Source of the DNA: a virus
Strand: one strand, 5' to 3'
IMG/VR virus record: IMGVR_UViG_3300019458_000039
Span: 1 to 57,436 of that record
DNA length: 57,436 nucleotides
Position numbers and translations under genes: made by a program. Shown here piece after piece: positions 18,301 to 29,400 of the stretch. Position 1 is the first letter of the stretch; every line of letters begins with the position of its first letter. A model generated the notes under the pieces. It had not been told where the DNA came from, ran no database searches, and saw only the letters and a list, made by a program, of their open reading frames with translations.

Positions 18301-21300
18301 AATCCGCCAGTTTCCACGCCCAAAACTCATCAATCTTTGCGTCCACGAAGCGTCGTGAATTAACATAGGCCTTGACAGAATTAATCGAACCTTTGGCTTG
18401 AATCATTCCACGATAAAAGACAAATTGTGTCTTCGAGTTCGTATTCAACAGATCCAAGAATGAACTTTGTCCAGCGCGGTAGCCAAGTAGACTACGTGAA
18501 CGGCGCGCAACTTCTGTATTTTCATTTAGGTCATACGTATCGTAATACTTCCGCATGTCTGTGGTCTGACCTTCAATGTTGCGGTAGAACTTATTGCTCA
18601 GCAAGTAGTAGCCGCCCAAGGTCGGACGCAACGTATAGTCATTCTTTTCGTAATAATCCACCCCAAATCGCTGTGTTTGCAGACCAAAGAATTGGTCGTA
18701 GATAATCTGATTACCGACCGTGTAGTCGTTAAACAGGACAATATGTTCATATCCCTCAAGGAAGAAGTGTGCTCCACCCATGTGGATATAATTGTATGGG
18801 TCCGCCAAGGAAATTGCAGGTGGAACGACATCGTTTGGAATCGCAGCACGAATCGAAACACGATTCTGTTTGTCTTGACGATAGACAAGTAGTTTGTCTG
18901 GCGTTAGTGGACGGCTATACTGGTCAAAAATCGTCTGCTGTACGCGAATATCAGCATATGGACCTTGAATGACGTTTGCTAGAACACCTTGTGGTGTATC
19001 AATCCAAATATTATTGCGTGCTGGATTCAATTCCATGGACGGGAAACTCGTTGCACGTTTGTATGGTGCAATGAGCAACGTTCCACTACCATTACCTACA
19101 AGATCAACAATCGTTGTCGGGGAGATCAGACGCGAGGTTGAAAGCTGAAAGATTCCTGGTGTTGCTGTTGGAACGTAAAAGTAAGGCACATTTGCCTGCA
19201 AGGGATCAGGAAGCGTTCCTGTCGTTGAAACAAGTAGTTGTGTTCCCAATGTCCACTGTGGAATTTGCCCTGTAAAGATCAGTTCATCGTTTGGAAGACT
19301 GTTGACAACAAAGCCAAACCGATCACTCAACGACAATCGTGAACGACGCAACCGGAATGCCCAATCAATGAAGCGCTCTATCTCTAGTTGCCAACTTACT
19401 GCTCGACCTGTTTCAGGATCGACTTCTCCTGCCAGGCCAAGATTATACAAGACTCCCAAGTCTTTTTCATAAGCTTGATAGCCGTCGATAATATCAATCA
19501 TTCGCTGAATACCAGCGATTGTATAAGGTGGTGTAAAGGTTCGTACTTTCGTGTTGTCGAGGGCAAAATGATACCACAACTCATTCGAAAGCGACGCTGA
19601 TCCAAACACCGTGAATGACGAATCAACTTCACCTACATTCAAATCACCACTACCAGTGGTTGTCCACTTGAAAGAAGCATTCTGAATAGAACCATCAACA
19701 GTTGCGTTTGGCACTGATTGTGCCACCATTATTACAGTATTGGTTCCATCGAATAAAGTCGTTGAAACGGTGTAGTTTCCATCATTTCCAGTCGAGCCAA
19801 CAACACCAAACGCGGTGCTGCTCGGGAAATAAGCTGTTTGGTTCCCTGCGATCGAGAATGCTCCCATCGGCCCTGTTGCTACAGCAAGAATGGGCGATAA
19901 TATTGATGCACCTACTGGTGTGTCTGAAACTCGAAACTGGCGACCGTTCACAACAACTAGATACACAGGTTGATTTTGTACCAGTGGGGCGGGTAGAATC
20001 CGTGAAGAGGTAACGAAAACTAGCTGGCCCGTAGCCCACGGTAGAATAGAATTTGGAAAATCGATAATTCCGTCTGTGTTTGTTGAAGGGATCGTCTCTT
20101 CGACAGTAATACGAGTCCTGTTGGTCGATGGATCGTAAACGGCCGAGCCACTTACCGTATAGGTACCATCATTGCTTGATGAGTTGATGATATCAAACTG
20201 GGTCCCGTCCGTAAATTGTGTTACATGATCACCCTCAACTTCAAACAGTTTTGCAATTGGCAGAGCTGTTAGAATGTTGTATTGGAAAATCGTTGCTGTA
20301 TTTGTTTGGACATCCACAACAAACGGATAACGCTTGACGTCATAATATGAGATTGTTCGCGGAATGCTTGCCAAATTATCTAGTTCCAACCGCCACGACG
20401 ATTCATTGTTGTACTGTACGATTGCTGGAGGAATGTTCAACACCGTGACTTCAAACGCATCCATCCACATATCTTTGATGACGCCAATGTTTGCCAGAAC
20501 GATGTTGTAATCTTGCGCAACAACATCGTAATACTTGTTAGTAATTTCAAACGTACTCGTGTCAATAATGCCCGAAAACTGGTAGGCGAGCAATGGATCC
20601 CACTCAGCCCACAGTACACGGAATTCTTTGTTTGTATCATAGCCAACGTAGCGATTGTAGTTGACATACCACTGATTCAGCCCTCGTACCAAATACGACT
20701 GATCACCAGTGTAGAGGTCGCCGTGGAATAACACGTCTTCGTGGCTGTAGATCTGACACAGAGCCGTTTCAACCTGAAGATTATTCACGCGAGTAAATTG
20801 TGGACCGAACGTATAGTGCAAGAATCGAACCGGCTGCATACGGAAGGCAATTACCAATGGGTCGTAAACATGCTCTCCAGAAACAGTCCACAGCCATTCA
20901 ACTGGACCACCGTCGCCGTAAACATAATTTGCACCAGGTGCAACAATCTCCGCCGCCAGGCTTGTAAACAACGAACGAACAACAATTGATACCGTACTGT
21001 AATATGGAGGTAGCAAATCATCAGGATTGAAATTGCCCGCAATAGTTGTGTCAGCAATGTTGACCGAGAAGTAATTGTACGTACGCACTTCACCTGGCAC
21101 TGCTGTGCTTGGCGTACCATCAGGTAGGTCGTATGGTAGTGGGACCAGACCAACACGAATGTTCTCCCACATACCGGTTGTGGTGCTATGGTTGTAAATC
21201 CAACGACGTGTGCCTGATAGGTCTAGGTATTCAGCATCCCACCACGATGGCTTATCTGTATAGCCTTGAAGTTTCCATGGCTCAAGATGTGGATATGGCG

Positions 21301-24300
21301 TTCCATACCACCGAGTATACAATTCCTGCCATGAGGCAGCACGGTCGGGCGAAATCGCGCCGGTTGGTGGCGTTGTGATTGTGCTATTAATATAGTTCCA
21401 CGTGAAGGCGTTCGTTGGTGTATATCCAACATTTTCGAACGGTGCTCGAATGTGGCGCTCATTAACAAAAGCCATAAACTGTTCTTCAGTATACTCATCA
21501 AAGTATGCTTGTTCACTGACAGTTGGCGTCAACGAATCAAAGTCAAACACAAGTTCGTCGTAAACAGGTGTTACGGCATACAATCTATTCTCAACCTCCA
21601 ACAGAACGTCTGTCAACAATTCACGCATATCCACCTGTTGCCAAGCGGGTGAAATCACTCCCGGTAGACCAACAGCTACCCACAGACCTCCACTTGTGAT
21701 AAACAATTGCGTAAGGGCTGTATCCCAATAGTAGACTCCGTCGGGAAGACCGATAAGCGAAGGAGCGGTAGGAGTCGCCCCAATAATATTGAAGCGATAC
21801 AATGCGCGGGGGCCGGATGTGCGGTACCAATAAACACCACCTCGTTCTACTCCAAATGCCGTTAGGAATGCTGTCATGGTTGCTGGAGGTGCAGATGAAG
21901 AGAGCTTACCAAGAGTGTCATTGAACACACGTGGGTCGGGAAGATTCACAAGCAGTCGTGCGTAGCTATCTTCTTCACCCACGGTAAACTCAATGTGCGA
22001 TCGGTGTCCATCATGATGAACCAACTCATAGATTCCAAGATCAGCATCAATGTTTACGTATGGAATTGTTTTGAACCCAAATCCAAACATTGGTATGGTT
22101 GAGATCCAATGTCGAATACCGTTGACCCCGTCAAACGCACTGGTATCAACATAAACCTGACCATAAAAGTCATTTCCTTCATAAACGCCAATAACCGATG
22201 TTGTGATAAAGCTGGCCTGATCAATGATCGATGCTGTTGATGTGATAGCAAGGTATGACAACAGATTCTTTTGATACAATTCCTTGATTGTGAGCAACAG
22301 ATTTGCATATTGGTCTTCAGCAAATTCGATTACAGTAAGTGGCGTGAGAGCAATCTCATTTACCGCCGACAGCAATGTATCATAACTGTCATTGTGTTCT
22401 TTCATTATTCCGCCAAGCGAATAATCGTATTCGGCCTGTGTTCGAACATTCGCCCCACCTCCAAGAAAACCAAAGACATTTGGCTGTGCTGCAAGAACAG
22501 ATCGAAAATGTGTAACAATTTCACTATATTTCACCACAGCTTTGTTGTGGTGTTCTGCGTTAAGGCGCCACTGATCGGGAATTTCCCAGTCTCCATTTGG
22601 GTCGCCCACCGGCAACACGTTTCGGTCACCATCAACCCACTCAGGAATGTAAACTCCACCCGTCCATGTCGAAGGTGGACCGGATGTATTGTGTGTATAC
22701 TGTGGCACACTTCGCCAAATTGTGGTCAGTGTTGGATCCGTCCCTTCAATAAACAGACCAACGGGTGTGGTGCTGCTGAATGGATTGTCGTATTCCGGCC
22801 ACGCTACATCTGCCCACGCTACACCATTCGACTCACGAACAACTTTAGCGCTCGTGTCATACCATACACTACCGACAACTGATACCAAATATGTTGGTGG
22901 TGTTGTTCCAACAAATGGGCGATGTACTGTTAGTCGGTCATTCGTATCTTGGAGAACGACTACTTCTTGCCAGGTCCGACCATTCCATTTCTTCAGTGTG
23001 TTATTAGCGGTGTTGAACCAATAGTCATTCAGTTGGACTCGACCATCAAACAGTCGGTAGCTGTAAATTACTCCATCATCCTGTTCTAAGAGAAATTGTT
23101 CAAATGTATATTCACGTCCACCATCTTCTACAATGATGCGACGCTGAACCGCCCCATTAATTGGTTGGGTAGGATCTTCTTTGAAGGCAAATAGAGGTGA
23201 AGCCTTAATGACCTCGCTTGTACACGTGTCATAAACGTTGAACAACGGATATTGATTGAGCACTCGTTTCGTTTGGTTCGTTTCACCGTAAACATTCATG
23301 CCAAGATATACTGGCTGTGTACCTGCGAGGGCAGCAACAAGGAATGTTGCTTCGTTTTCAATTGTACGAACAGGAACATATTGCAAGCCCATATCCCGCA
23401 AGGATGCTGAGCCAACCTCAATCCGCACAACAGCGTACTGAGCTAGCGGTGCGTCGAACACTATACCTGTGACGTATGTAAAGCTCGCAAGCGTTGTCGT
23501 TGTTGTGCCTATTGCTGTGTAATCAGGTGATCCTGTAGCCGTTTGTTCTGTATAGGTACCGTACTGCTGGATATTGTCAACAAACACTCGCAGTTGATCC
23601 TGTCCAGCCAATGCAAATAGCAATCGCCCTGTTTCAATTGTGCCGCTTGCGTCAGCTAGCGGAGGAATAGTTTCATTCACCGTGATTGCAGTATTTGGAC
23701 CAGCATTTGCAACCGACGCTACGGTATAAATGCCATCTCCACCGCCTGTGTTGTTTGGAATGACGAATGATTGATTAATCGAAAACAGCGAGGCATAGTT
23801 GCCAGAGATAGTCCAAATACCGCCCGGTCCCGGGATAACTCCAACAACAACAAACTCAGTAATCGGTGCAAAGCGGAACGAAGCATCCAATTGAATTGTT
23901 GATACTGCTGTGGTGGGTGTGATTTCCTGAAAATAATCGCCAACAATCGTTGGTCCTACTGATGTTTGTGTGGCGAACGCCCAAGGATCGCCCTCATTGA
24001 CAGCTCGTGCTAAGACTGGATTCTCTGTTTGTGAGGCCGCCGCTTGTGTCGTCTCATCAGCCTGACTCAACACCCAATGAACGTGATATCCACGCCAGGT
24101 ATCCCCCCGACTTGTTGCTTGGGGCTCGAGACGTTTATTTGTCGCTGTGCCGCCACTCGGATTCAGTGCAAAGAATGCATCAATTGCGGGTCCTGTGTCT
24201 TGAAGCTTGACAACTGTGATCATGTAACCCTGTACAGCACTCGGATCAGTCGGTAATGCTTCTCGATGGACCGAATAATCGACTGTCAATAGCTGGTTAA

Positions 24301-26359
24301 GGAATGCATTATCGCGAACAAGGAAACGAAAGTCGGGAACAAATTCTTGTGTGTAGTCATAATCCCGAGCTTGCGTCATGTTTTCATCAAACAAATACAG
24401 ATACCACGTACTACTTGCCGGTGGATCTTCAACTGCCAACCAACCCCTGATTGGTTCCAATTCAAATCGCTGTGGAGGAGCTGAAACTGTTTCAAATGAA
24501 CCAGAACTTACTGGTCGATATTTCCACACGTGATTGATTTTTGTCCAACTGTTCAATTCTGCACGACTATCATATTCAATAATTGGAATTTGTGCACGAC
24601 GGACACCGGCAAATGAAGTCAGGTGGGATTTGTGAACCCACTTATTCTGCTGTGTCCATTGATTTGGTTCTTGAAGAGCGTTGAAACAGCTTGTTGCAAG
24701 ATCCCACAACACATCACCAACCAACATATCACCAACAAAAACCGTCCAATCAATAATAATTGGAATCCAAACATACGCACTGCCATCGTTTGTGGCCGTG
24801 CCAGGAATTACTTCGCTAACAGTGATCTGTGTTTCGAGGTCAACGGGAACATACACAGACGAAACAACGGTGAATCCTGCCGTTCCAATACCTGTGTTGC
24901 CAACAACTGCAAAATTTGTGCCAGCTGTGAAAGCAGCCGTTTGATCTCCACCGACTACCCACAAACTAGATCCTGGAACAACATCAGTAATCGTGTAGAC
25001 TGCTGGTGCCAACTGAAACAAAATATCATTGGTTGTATCGAGCCACAAGTCCAATGGAACTGGTGTACCGTTCATCGTAATCCAAGCTGCCTGTGTTGGT
25101 TGTGAAAGTGGCGTTAGGAACGCTTCCCAACCCGGTGGACTGTCGTCCCACAAAGCCAAATCCCAACCGTAATCACCATAGCAAACACAGTTTGTGTCTC
25201 GACGAAGAATGCTATGAAGCTCTTGAAGCGAAAGAGTACCACTTGCAATTGGCGAACATGGTATCCAAGCAAGTCCACTCCAACAATACACACTATTGTC
25301 GTCGGTATCGACCCAATAGCGACCCACCACCGACGCTGGTGGTGCGGTAGGACTACGGATGGCGATTGGTGATACGTCTGGATCAAAGAAAATCGTTGTC
25401 TGTGGTGGAAGTGTCTCACCCGCACACACATTCAAAGGAATTGTACACGTGCCAGTAGGTGTTGCTGATAGAGGAATCGTTTCATTCACCATAATAATGG
25501 TGTTCATTCCATCAAAGGTTGCTGCCGCCACCGTGTATGTGCCGTCGGCTCCGCCTGTATTACCTGTAATATTGAACACCGCTCCGGGCGTCAAAACCGA
25601 CAAGAAGTTGCCTGTAATAGTCCATTCCTGTGCTGGTGCATTCACGCCCACCACTAATGTTGTTTGTGTGGAGAGGTTATATGTCGATGTGAGAACTGTG
25701 AAGAACTGGTTACGAATGTTAATATCACTCGTACCCTTGATCCATACTCGGAAGCCCTCAATAAACAACGTTGTGTATTGACCAGAAATCGTTACGCTAT
25801 TCTCTGCTACATTGATCTCAATAATCGGAAACAAATCACCAAACGCTGCCACCAGTTTGTTATAGGCAGCCAAAATGCCCTGTTGCTTATTACAACGGCT
25901 CTCAATCGTTAGATATTGAGGGCGATCGAGTAAGTCACCCGAAAACCAAAAGTAGTCCGCATAATTGACCAGCATGTCAAAGTTAACAGGCGGCACCCAG
26001 TTGAACTGCAAAGCATTGCCCCATTCTTGCATGCGAGTGAAGTCGATGCCCATCAGTTCCGATTGTTTTTGAAATGACTTAAAAGGAAGCACATATTCAC
26101 TGCTTCCGACCTTTGTGTATAGTGTTGGTTGAAGTTGGAACGCTTGGAGCTGTGGTGTTGGCTCAGGAAGCTGACGTTTCGTTAGTGAAGTTGGATTGCT
26201 TTGACCAATATAGCCAGCAATATGGCTGGTATCGTCTTTTGTCAAGAACTTGTTGAAGACGTTCTCAAAGACAGCTTCGTTTGTGTCCGAACGGAGAACG
26301 TTCGGCAACATTTCGAATATGTTTGTACGTGGTTTGTCGTCTGCGTCGCTGTTGCTCAC
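15305..26359 (-). CDS. Giant 3684-residue tail/baseplate structural protein
   Basis: One uninterrupted frame of 3684 codons, about 400 kDa, one of the longest proteins expected in a phage virion. The start is GTG at 26359 with GAGGATTTACT upstream (MSNSDADDKPRTNIFEMLPN). It directly follows gp6, where T4 has gp7 and gp8, so a very enlarged wedge or wedge-attached protein is the best guess. At least five copies of a beta module (GDxTAxF-F-VxGNTGxxDGTYTV-NT-I-V-ETIP) and several YWxDT-LxxWNGxxW modules are scattered in it. There is no signal peptide, transmembrane segment or recognised enzyme motif. Many Asp/Tyr/Trp-rich segments suggest receptor- or sugar-facing surfaces, but this is inference. 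Confidence 0.88.
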   Translation of the reverse strand: MSNSDADDKPRTNIFEMLPNVLRSDTNEAVFENVFNKFLTKDDTSHIAGYIGQSNPTSLTKRQLPEPTPQLQAFQLQPTLYTKVGSSEYVLPFKSFQKQSELMGIDFTRMQEWGNALQFNWVPPVNFDMLVNYADYFWFSGDLLDRPQYLTIESRCNKQQGILAAYNKLVAAFGDLFPIIEINVAENSVTISGQYTTLFIEGFRVWIKGTSDINIRNQFFTVLTSTYNLSTQTTLVVGVNAPAQEWTITGNFLSVLTPGAVFNITGNTGGADGTYTVAAATFDGMNTIIMVNETIPLSATPTGTCTIPLNVCAGETLPPQTTIFFDPDVSPIAIRSPTAPPASVVGRYWVDTDDNSVYCWSGLAWIPCSPIASGTLSLQELHSILRRDTNCVCYGDYGWDLALWDDSPPGWEAFLTPLSQPTQAAWITMNGTPVPLDLWLDTTNDILFQLAPAVYTITDVVPGSSLWVVGGDQTAAFTAGTNFAVVGNTGIGTAGFTVVSSVYVPVDLETQITVSEVIPGTATNDGSAYVWIPIIIDWTVFVGDMLVGDVLWDLATSCFNALQEPNQWTQQNKWVHKSHLTSFAGVRRAQIPIIEYDSRAELNSWTKINHVWKYRPVSSGSFETVSAPPQRFELEPIRGWLAVEDPPASSTWYLYLFDENMTQARDYDYTQEFVPDFRFLVRDNAFLNQLLTVDYSVHREALPTDPSAVQGYMITVVKLQDTGPAIDAFFALNPSGGTATNKRLEPQATSRGDTWRGYHVHWVLSQADETTQAAASQTENPVLARAVNEGDPWAFATQTSVGPTIVGDYFQEITPTTAVSTIQLDASFRFAPITEFVVVGVIPGPGGIWTISGNYASLFSINQSFVIPNNTGGGDGIYTVASVANAGPNTAITVNETIPPLADASGTIETGRLLFALAGQDQLRVFVDNIQQYGTYTEQTATGSPDYTAIGTTTTTLASFTYVTGIVFDAPLAQYAVVRIEVGSASLRDMGLQYVPVRTIENEATFLVAALAGTQPVYLGMNVYGETNQTKRVLNQYPLFNVYDTCTSEVIKASPLFAFKEDPTQPINGAVQRRIIVEDGGREYTFEQFLLEQDDGVIYSYRLFDGRVQLNDYWFNTANNTLKKWNGRTWQEVVVLQDTNDRLTVHRPFVGTTPPTYLVSVVGSVWYDTSAKVVRESNGVAWADVAWPEYDNPFSSTTPVGLFIEGTDPTLTTIWRSVPQYTHNTSGPPSTWTGGVYIPEWVDGDRNVLPVGDPNGDWEIPDQWRLNAEHHNKAVVKYSEIVTHFRSVLAAQPNVFGFLGGGANVRTQAEYDYSLGGIMKEHNDSYDTLLSAVNEIALTPLTVIEFAEDQYANLLLTIKELYQKNLLSYLAITSTASIIDQASFITTSVIGVYEGNDFYGQVYVDTSAFDGVNGIRHWISTIPMFGFGFKTIPYVNIDADLGIYELVHHDGHRSHIEFTVGEEDSYARLLVNLPDPRVFNDTLGKLSSSAPPATMTAFLTAFGVERGGVYWYRTSGPRALYRFNIIGATPTAPSLIGLPDGVYYWDTALTQLFITSGGLWVAVGLPGVISPAWQQVDMRELLTDVLLEVENRLYAVTPVYDELVFDFDSLTPTVSEQAYFDEYTEEQFMAFVNERHIRAPFENVGYTPTNAFTWNYINSTITTPPTGAISPDRAASWQELYTRWYGTPYPHLEPWKLQGYTDKPSWWDAEYLDLSGTRRWIYNHSTTTGMWENIRVGLVPLPYDLPDGTPSTAVPGEVRTYNYFSVNIADTTIAGNFNPDDLLPPYYSTVSIVVRSLFTSLAAEIVAPGANYVYGDGGPVEWLWTVSGEHVYDPLVIAFRMQPVRFLHYTFGPQFTRVNNLQVETALCQIYSHEDVLFHGDLYTGDQSYLVRGLNQWYVNYNRYVGYDTNKEFRVLWAEWDPLLAYQFSGIIDTSTFEITNKYYDVVAQDYNIVLANIGVIKDMWMDAFEVTVLNIPPAIVQYNNESSWRLELDNLASIPRTISYYDVKRYPFVVDVQTNTATIFQYNILTALPIAKLFEVEGDHVTQFTDGTQFDIINSSSNDGTYTVSGSAVYDPSTNRTRITVEETIPSTNTDGIIDFPNSILPWATGQLVFVTSSRILPAPLVQNQPVYLVVVNGRQFRVSDTPVGASILSPILAVATGPMGAFSIAGNQTAYFPSSTAFGVVGSTGNDGNYTVSTTLFDGTNTVIMVAQSVPNATVDGSIQNASFKWTTTGSGDLNVGEVDSSFTVFGSASLSNELWYHFALDNTKVRTFTPPYTIAGIQRMIDIIDGYQAYEKDLGVLYNLGLAGEVDPETGRAVSWQLEIERFIDWAFRLRRSRLSLSDRFGFVVNSLPNDELIFTGQIPQWTLGTQLLVSTTGTLPDPLQANVPYFYVPTATPGIFQLSTSRLISPTTIVDLVGNGSGTLLIAPYKRATSFPSMELNPARNNIWIDTPQGVLANVIQGPYADIRVQQTIFDQYSRPLTPDKLLVYRQDKQNRVSIRAAIPNDVVPPAISLADPYNYIHMGGAHFFLEGYEHIVLFNDYTVGNQIIYDQFFGLQTQRFGVDYYEKNDYTLRPTLGGYYLLSNKFYRNIEGQTTDMRKYYDTYDLNENTEVARRSRSLLGYRAGQSSFLDLLNTNSKTQFVFYRGMIQAKGSINSVKAYVNSRRFVDAKIDEFWAWKLADFGDSRPKIYPEIKLLATDGLLDDVRLEFLTDSEATDTEAVEADEANGFQVVTFSDEDRWVDAPEQRDLLENSILFLDSEVSTLTKVYASSVMPLTAQTTVDYWYNKTTEQLLVWNGTSWAIAVNPSITITEVSGDFYIKVPTFCDTVRVTRRVLTSSGDLRYYTPEFLTVENIPRSPINPDDDLLMQPSLLTEPLGNDEVERTNSEIIRMSGTGLEGILYIFTINPAKSKNSPAKIIDYQSEVVLSDVPFWHPARGHHSPIAIHNVDLQHATDPALYTNTLNPNDLSEQPWNQAEQNTVWLETNSLGYVPYYDDILFPNINDRLVSWGRLADWSEVRVYQWVETDLTPEEYTVAAADQVGDDTIASNTKTTGTPKLMSFRRERTPLSATPTVGTQDLVVANTFDVGNQVLLTTSGSLVISQAGVFVNTELFGALQSSMTAIISLTNVAGTLDEPSTATATIYDTPTVQPNTATGLVAGTYGFKVNLNGAGAIEYAVIIPGPTTTIEELATLMNTALLGVGTVEAQNNAIIITSLPLELPTTLTTVLATGTKYFVVFGTTTSALRLSDTATGTSFTYTTAGIGNLQVVPVFVAEDWVRKPVVSQKILPTIEGYPLSNPTFTLDGALFAENDVVNVYVNGTLADEGLIIDSSLQIVTELGLTVADIVVVARPVPVLTPEQLAFDPDTEDDGTINVQYKESTEFTVRAITIDGTDRTLYYFWVENRLNREIGVQNNLAPILVGQQLTSIPTPYLVVQRPQDDPYLAERFGYGIIYDSSYSVPWIYDQFPAVPVFYRQAILRRAADYITTDDRYEVRFTRDFTLRDTLEDRVNLKDTHQEWLLIRRSQGSNIDRTLWDRLTEALIGYKLTDPSILVPSLERTLYDEVAGTDTQYGLDEKQAMTSGTLSLDTVLTYLEDPNNDFYPIDINSFFATYSFDTPANIATAMDAIYNTFNSLHVNNIWFNCLEDGFSVKSKYKEFFKTSWVALHGIRVLEIAGIFDD
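19683..25630 (-). repeat. Five dispersed beta modules within the giant protein
   Basis: Protein-level repeats of 60-70 residues lie at about 25434-25630, 24760-24985, 23630-23845, 20060-20245 and 19683-19872. Each has W or F-x-(I/V)-x-G(D/N), an F-x-(I/V)-x-(G/N)-(N/S)-T-G core, DGTYTV or a variant, NT-x-I-x-V and ET(I/V)P. A sixth copy is at about 13862-14060 in another gene. The copies are divergent in DNA, so duplication is old. Confidence 0.75.
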
Positions 26360-26380
26360 AGTAAATCCTCTGTTTCTAGA

Positions 26381-26388
26381 TATTTAGT
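26381..26388 (-). promoter_or_regulatory. T4-type late promoter box ACTAAATA
   Basis: Minus-strand ACTAAATA, 21 bases before the GTG at 26359. One base off the usual pattern. Confidence 0.5.
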
Positions 26389-26418
26389 TTTGGGGTACGA
26401 CTGAAATAAACCGCGATT

Positions 26419-29400
26419 TTAGCCGTTCAATCGCAGATTTACCGCATTATATGCAGGAACAATCTCGACGTTGTTTACACTAATGTCAGCGTAGAAAATC
26501 TCGTCCTCACGACACAACACCTCAAACATATCGCCGAATTGGTTGGTTGTAAATGTTGGAACAAGAACAACAGATCGAATCTCTGTTGGAAGAGCGGCAT
26601 GAATTGCTGCTGCCATTTCCGTGAAGAAGAACGTTTCACCAAACTCCCACGTCGTAATATCAAAGAAGTTTCGAATGGTTGTGACAATTGTCGTCTTGAC
26701 TTGATTATCAGTCAGCACCCCATTTTCCGCCCGAATGACCTTTAGTGTAGCTTGCAATTCTGGTGCCGCATTAGGCCCGAAAAGCAGACGAATAAGACCA
26801 CCGTGGAGGATTACGGTATCGCTGATCATCTTATTATCAAGCAAATAATTGTAAGACGTGCGCAAGTCTTGTGGTGTTGGTACAGATGGAAGAGTTTCAT
26901 TGTTCTCAAGAGCGCGCTTTAGAGATGTGTAATAGCCTTTCGTGATCACATACGTATCGATAATATTGCTTGCTGCTGGATCGACTAAATGGTACCGAGT
27001 TGAACGATGGAACCATGCAAAGTTGAAATTGTTTCGTCCATTATTTCGGCGCCACAGGTCTGAACCCGCCAACATATCTTCAATGAATAGAGACATTGAC
27101 TGAGGAGTTGTCTCTGTCGGCACCCACGGCTCTGTTATCGTTAGACGAGAGAAATACACGTAATCTTTCACAGAAACGGACACCTCAATATTGCCGTTCA
27201 TGTCAAACACATCAACAGTGTTGACAATCTCATTCGCTATTAGCGATCCTTCATTCCAATCGGATGTATTGACCATGCCCGTTAGATCGCCAGACACAGA
27301 CACATCTCCCTGTCCGGTAATGTAGTCACTCGGAACTGTCAGAACTGTTCCAGTATGTGGAGCTGTCGAAGAGCCAACGACTGCTGTGCCAATTGTGCCA
27401 GGTCCAGGATTAACAATGCTTCCGAAGATAAATGGACCACCGCCCGGCTGTGTTATTGCAACCGTAGAGGTCGTGTCGTAAGTTGCACTCGTGACGAGCA
27501 AACCTCCCTGGAAGAGCTGAATATGTCCTGCGCCTGGTGCAGGCGCAACGGGCAATGCAGCATTAACAGCGGCGACTAAACTACTAAAAGTAAATGTCAG
27601 TGGTGTAACGACCGGCATCGAAACAGGAGTTGCGACACCATCAATCGTAAGGGTTGCCGTGTATGTTGTTGCAACCGTATACGGAAGATCCGCACCGCTA
27701 ATTGGTGTCGTAAACGTTATTTCTTGGTAGCCCGCCGTCAATGTAAAAACTGGATTGATTAGTTCCAAAAGATTTGGGTTGTCAGGAACATGATCTCCGT
27801 TTTGATCTGCTGAAATTACACTCAACCGATGAATGTCTGTCAAGCCGAGATCAGGTCCACTTTCAATCGTCTCTTGCCCAAGAACATCAAACTCCCAATT
27901 CTGTGTTAGAACACCGTTTCGGTTGTTGTTCAAGTTAGCCTTAAGGATGATTACGTCATCATTCACAGAGTTCAATGTGTCATAGTCAACGACTGTGTTG
28001 GCATTATTTGTGTTCCAGAAACGTGTTGTCACGCTTTCTACAATTGTTCGACGTCCGAGACGTGAAACTCGGTAGATGTTGTCAACAATATTGATTTGTT
28101 CAGCAAAAATAAGAGCATACGGAATGAAGTCATTTAGAGCGGGACTTGCATTCCAACCTGCACCACCCAACCCATCCACGTACAATGGTGGGGTACCAGC
28201 GTTTGCCGGATCCGCGCTTTCCTTTACAGCAAACCATTCATTCAGGACTTTGTTATAATACAATTCGGCTGAAACAGGACTTGGTGGAGCAGTTAATGCC
28301 GCTGCAATACGGTCGAGTTCATCTTGATTGAAAATACGACGAATGTCGGCAACATCAACTCCGTTTGACACGAGCTGCATAAAGATGTCGGTTGACGACA
28401 ACAACGGCTGAATGTACGTTTCAATCAACGTATTGATGTTGACTGATGGCGTAAGTGTTCCCGTTAGGTTATCATCAAAGTATAGGTAGCCATCATCACT
28501 AAAGATTTTGACATTTTCGTAATTTTCTCGTGGGTCGTGCCATGCTATGTACTTGCTATCACCCGCAAAGGTTCTATTGATCGACCGGAGTTTTAGAATT
28601 GTGCTGTCTTGGAGCGGGAAGATATTGTAGTCTTCTGCATTTACCATACGATCTTGCGTAAAGTAAACTGCTGGTGCTGTGACGCGAATGTGTTCGATTG
28701 TTTCGCGCGCGGAAGCATTCTGCAAACTATTAATTAATGATACAGTAAACGTGAATGTTTGAACACGACCAAAAGCATCTGTGTATGTAAACGTTGCTGG
28801 AATATTAGCGACGGCAGACCGCGGAATACTAAGATCCTGATCGAGACTTGCGCGAGTCCAAATATCAAAGGTACCAGATGGAATGTCTGCAAATTCCCCA
28901 TCACCAAAGATCAAACGAATTCGGTCATCTGTTAACGTTTCGATTTCATATTTGTTGCGAGCAGGATTTGTGTTAAAGATGACGTTTTGCGCATGAGCTA
29001 AGTCAACCTGCTGCCATTCACCCGACGGAATATCACTTGCACGTTTATACGGTAGTAGAGCCGGTTCATCCAAGGTGACCCCCGTATCGGGGTTAACATT
29101 GTTCAGCCAAACATCAATCTCGTTGACATTTGTTGCATTGACATCATACGTTTGGTTTGGCGTAATACCATCAAATGTTGTGCGGAAACGTTGCAGAGTT
29201 CCCTGTTTGGTAAAACAGAAGAATCCCGTCGTATCAGAAGAATCGCCTAGTCCATCCGTTCCGTAGAGGAACGAGAAGTCAGAATTATTTTGTGGGCGAC
29301 GTTCAATAATACCCAACGAATCGTCGTGCTCAACCGGAACCAATTCCATACTCACGGATGTTCCACCTACCGAGGTGCCGTATGAAAACACACCTTGTGG

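Noticed and set aside
22271-22882. Open plus-strand frame of 203 codons inside the giant gene
   Set aside because: Irregular composition and no start signal; it is antisense to an 11-kb coding frame.
13849-25630. CRISPR-like or DNA-level repeat array suspected from recurring segments in the tail genes
   Set aside because: The similarity is at protein level with divergent codons and irregular spacing, so these are protein modules, not a CRISPR array.
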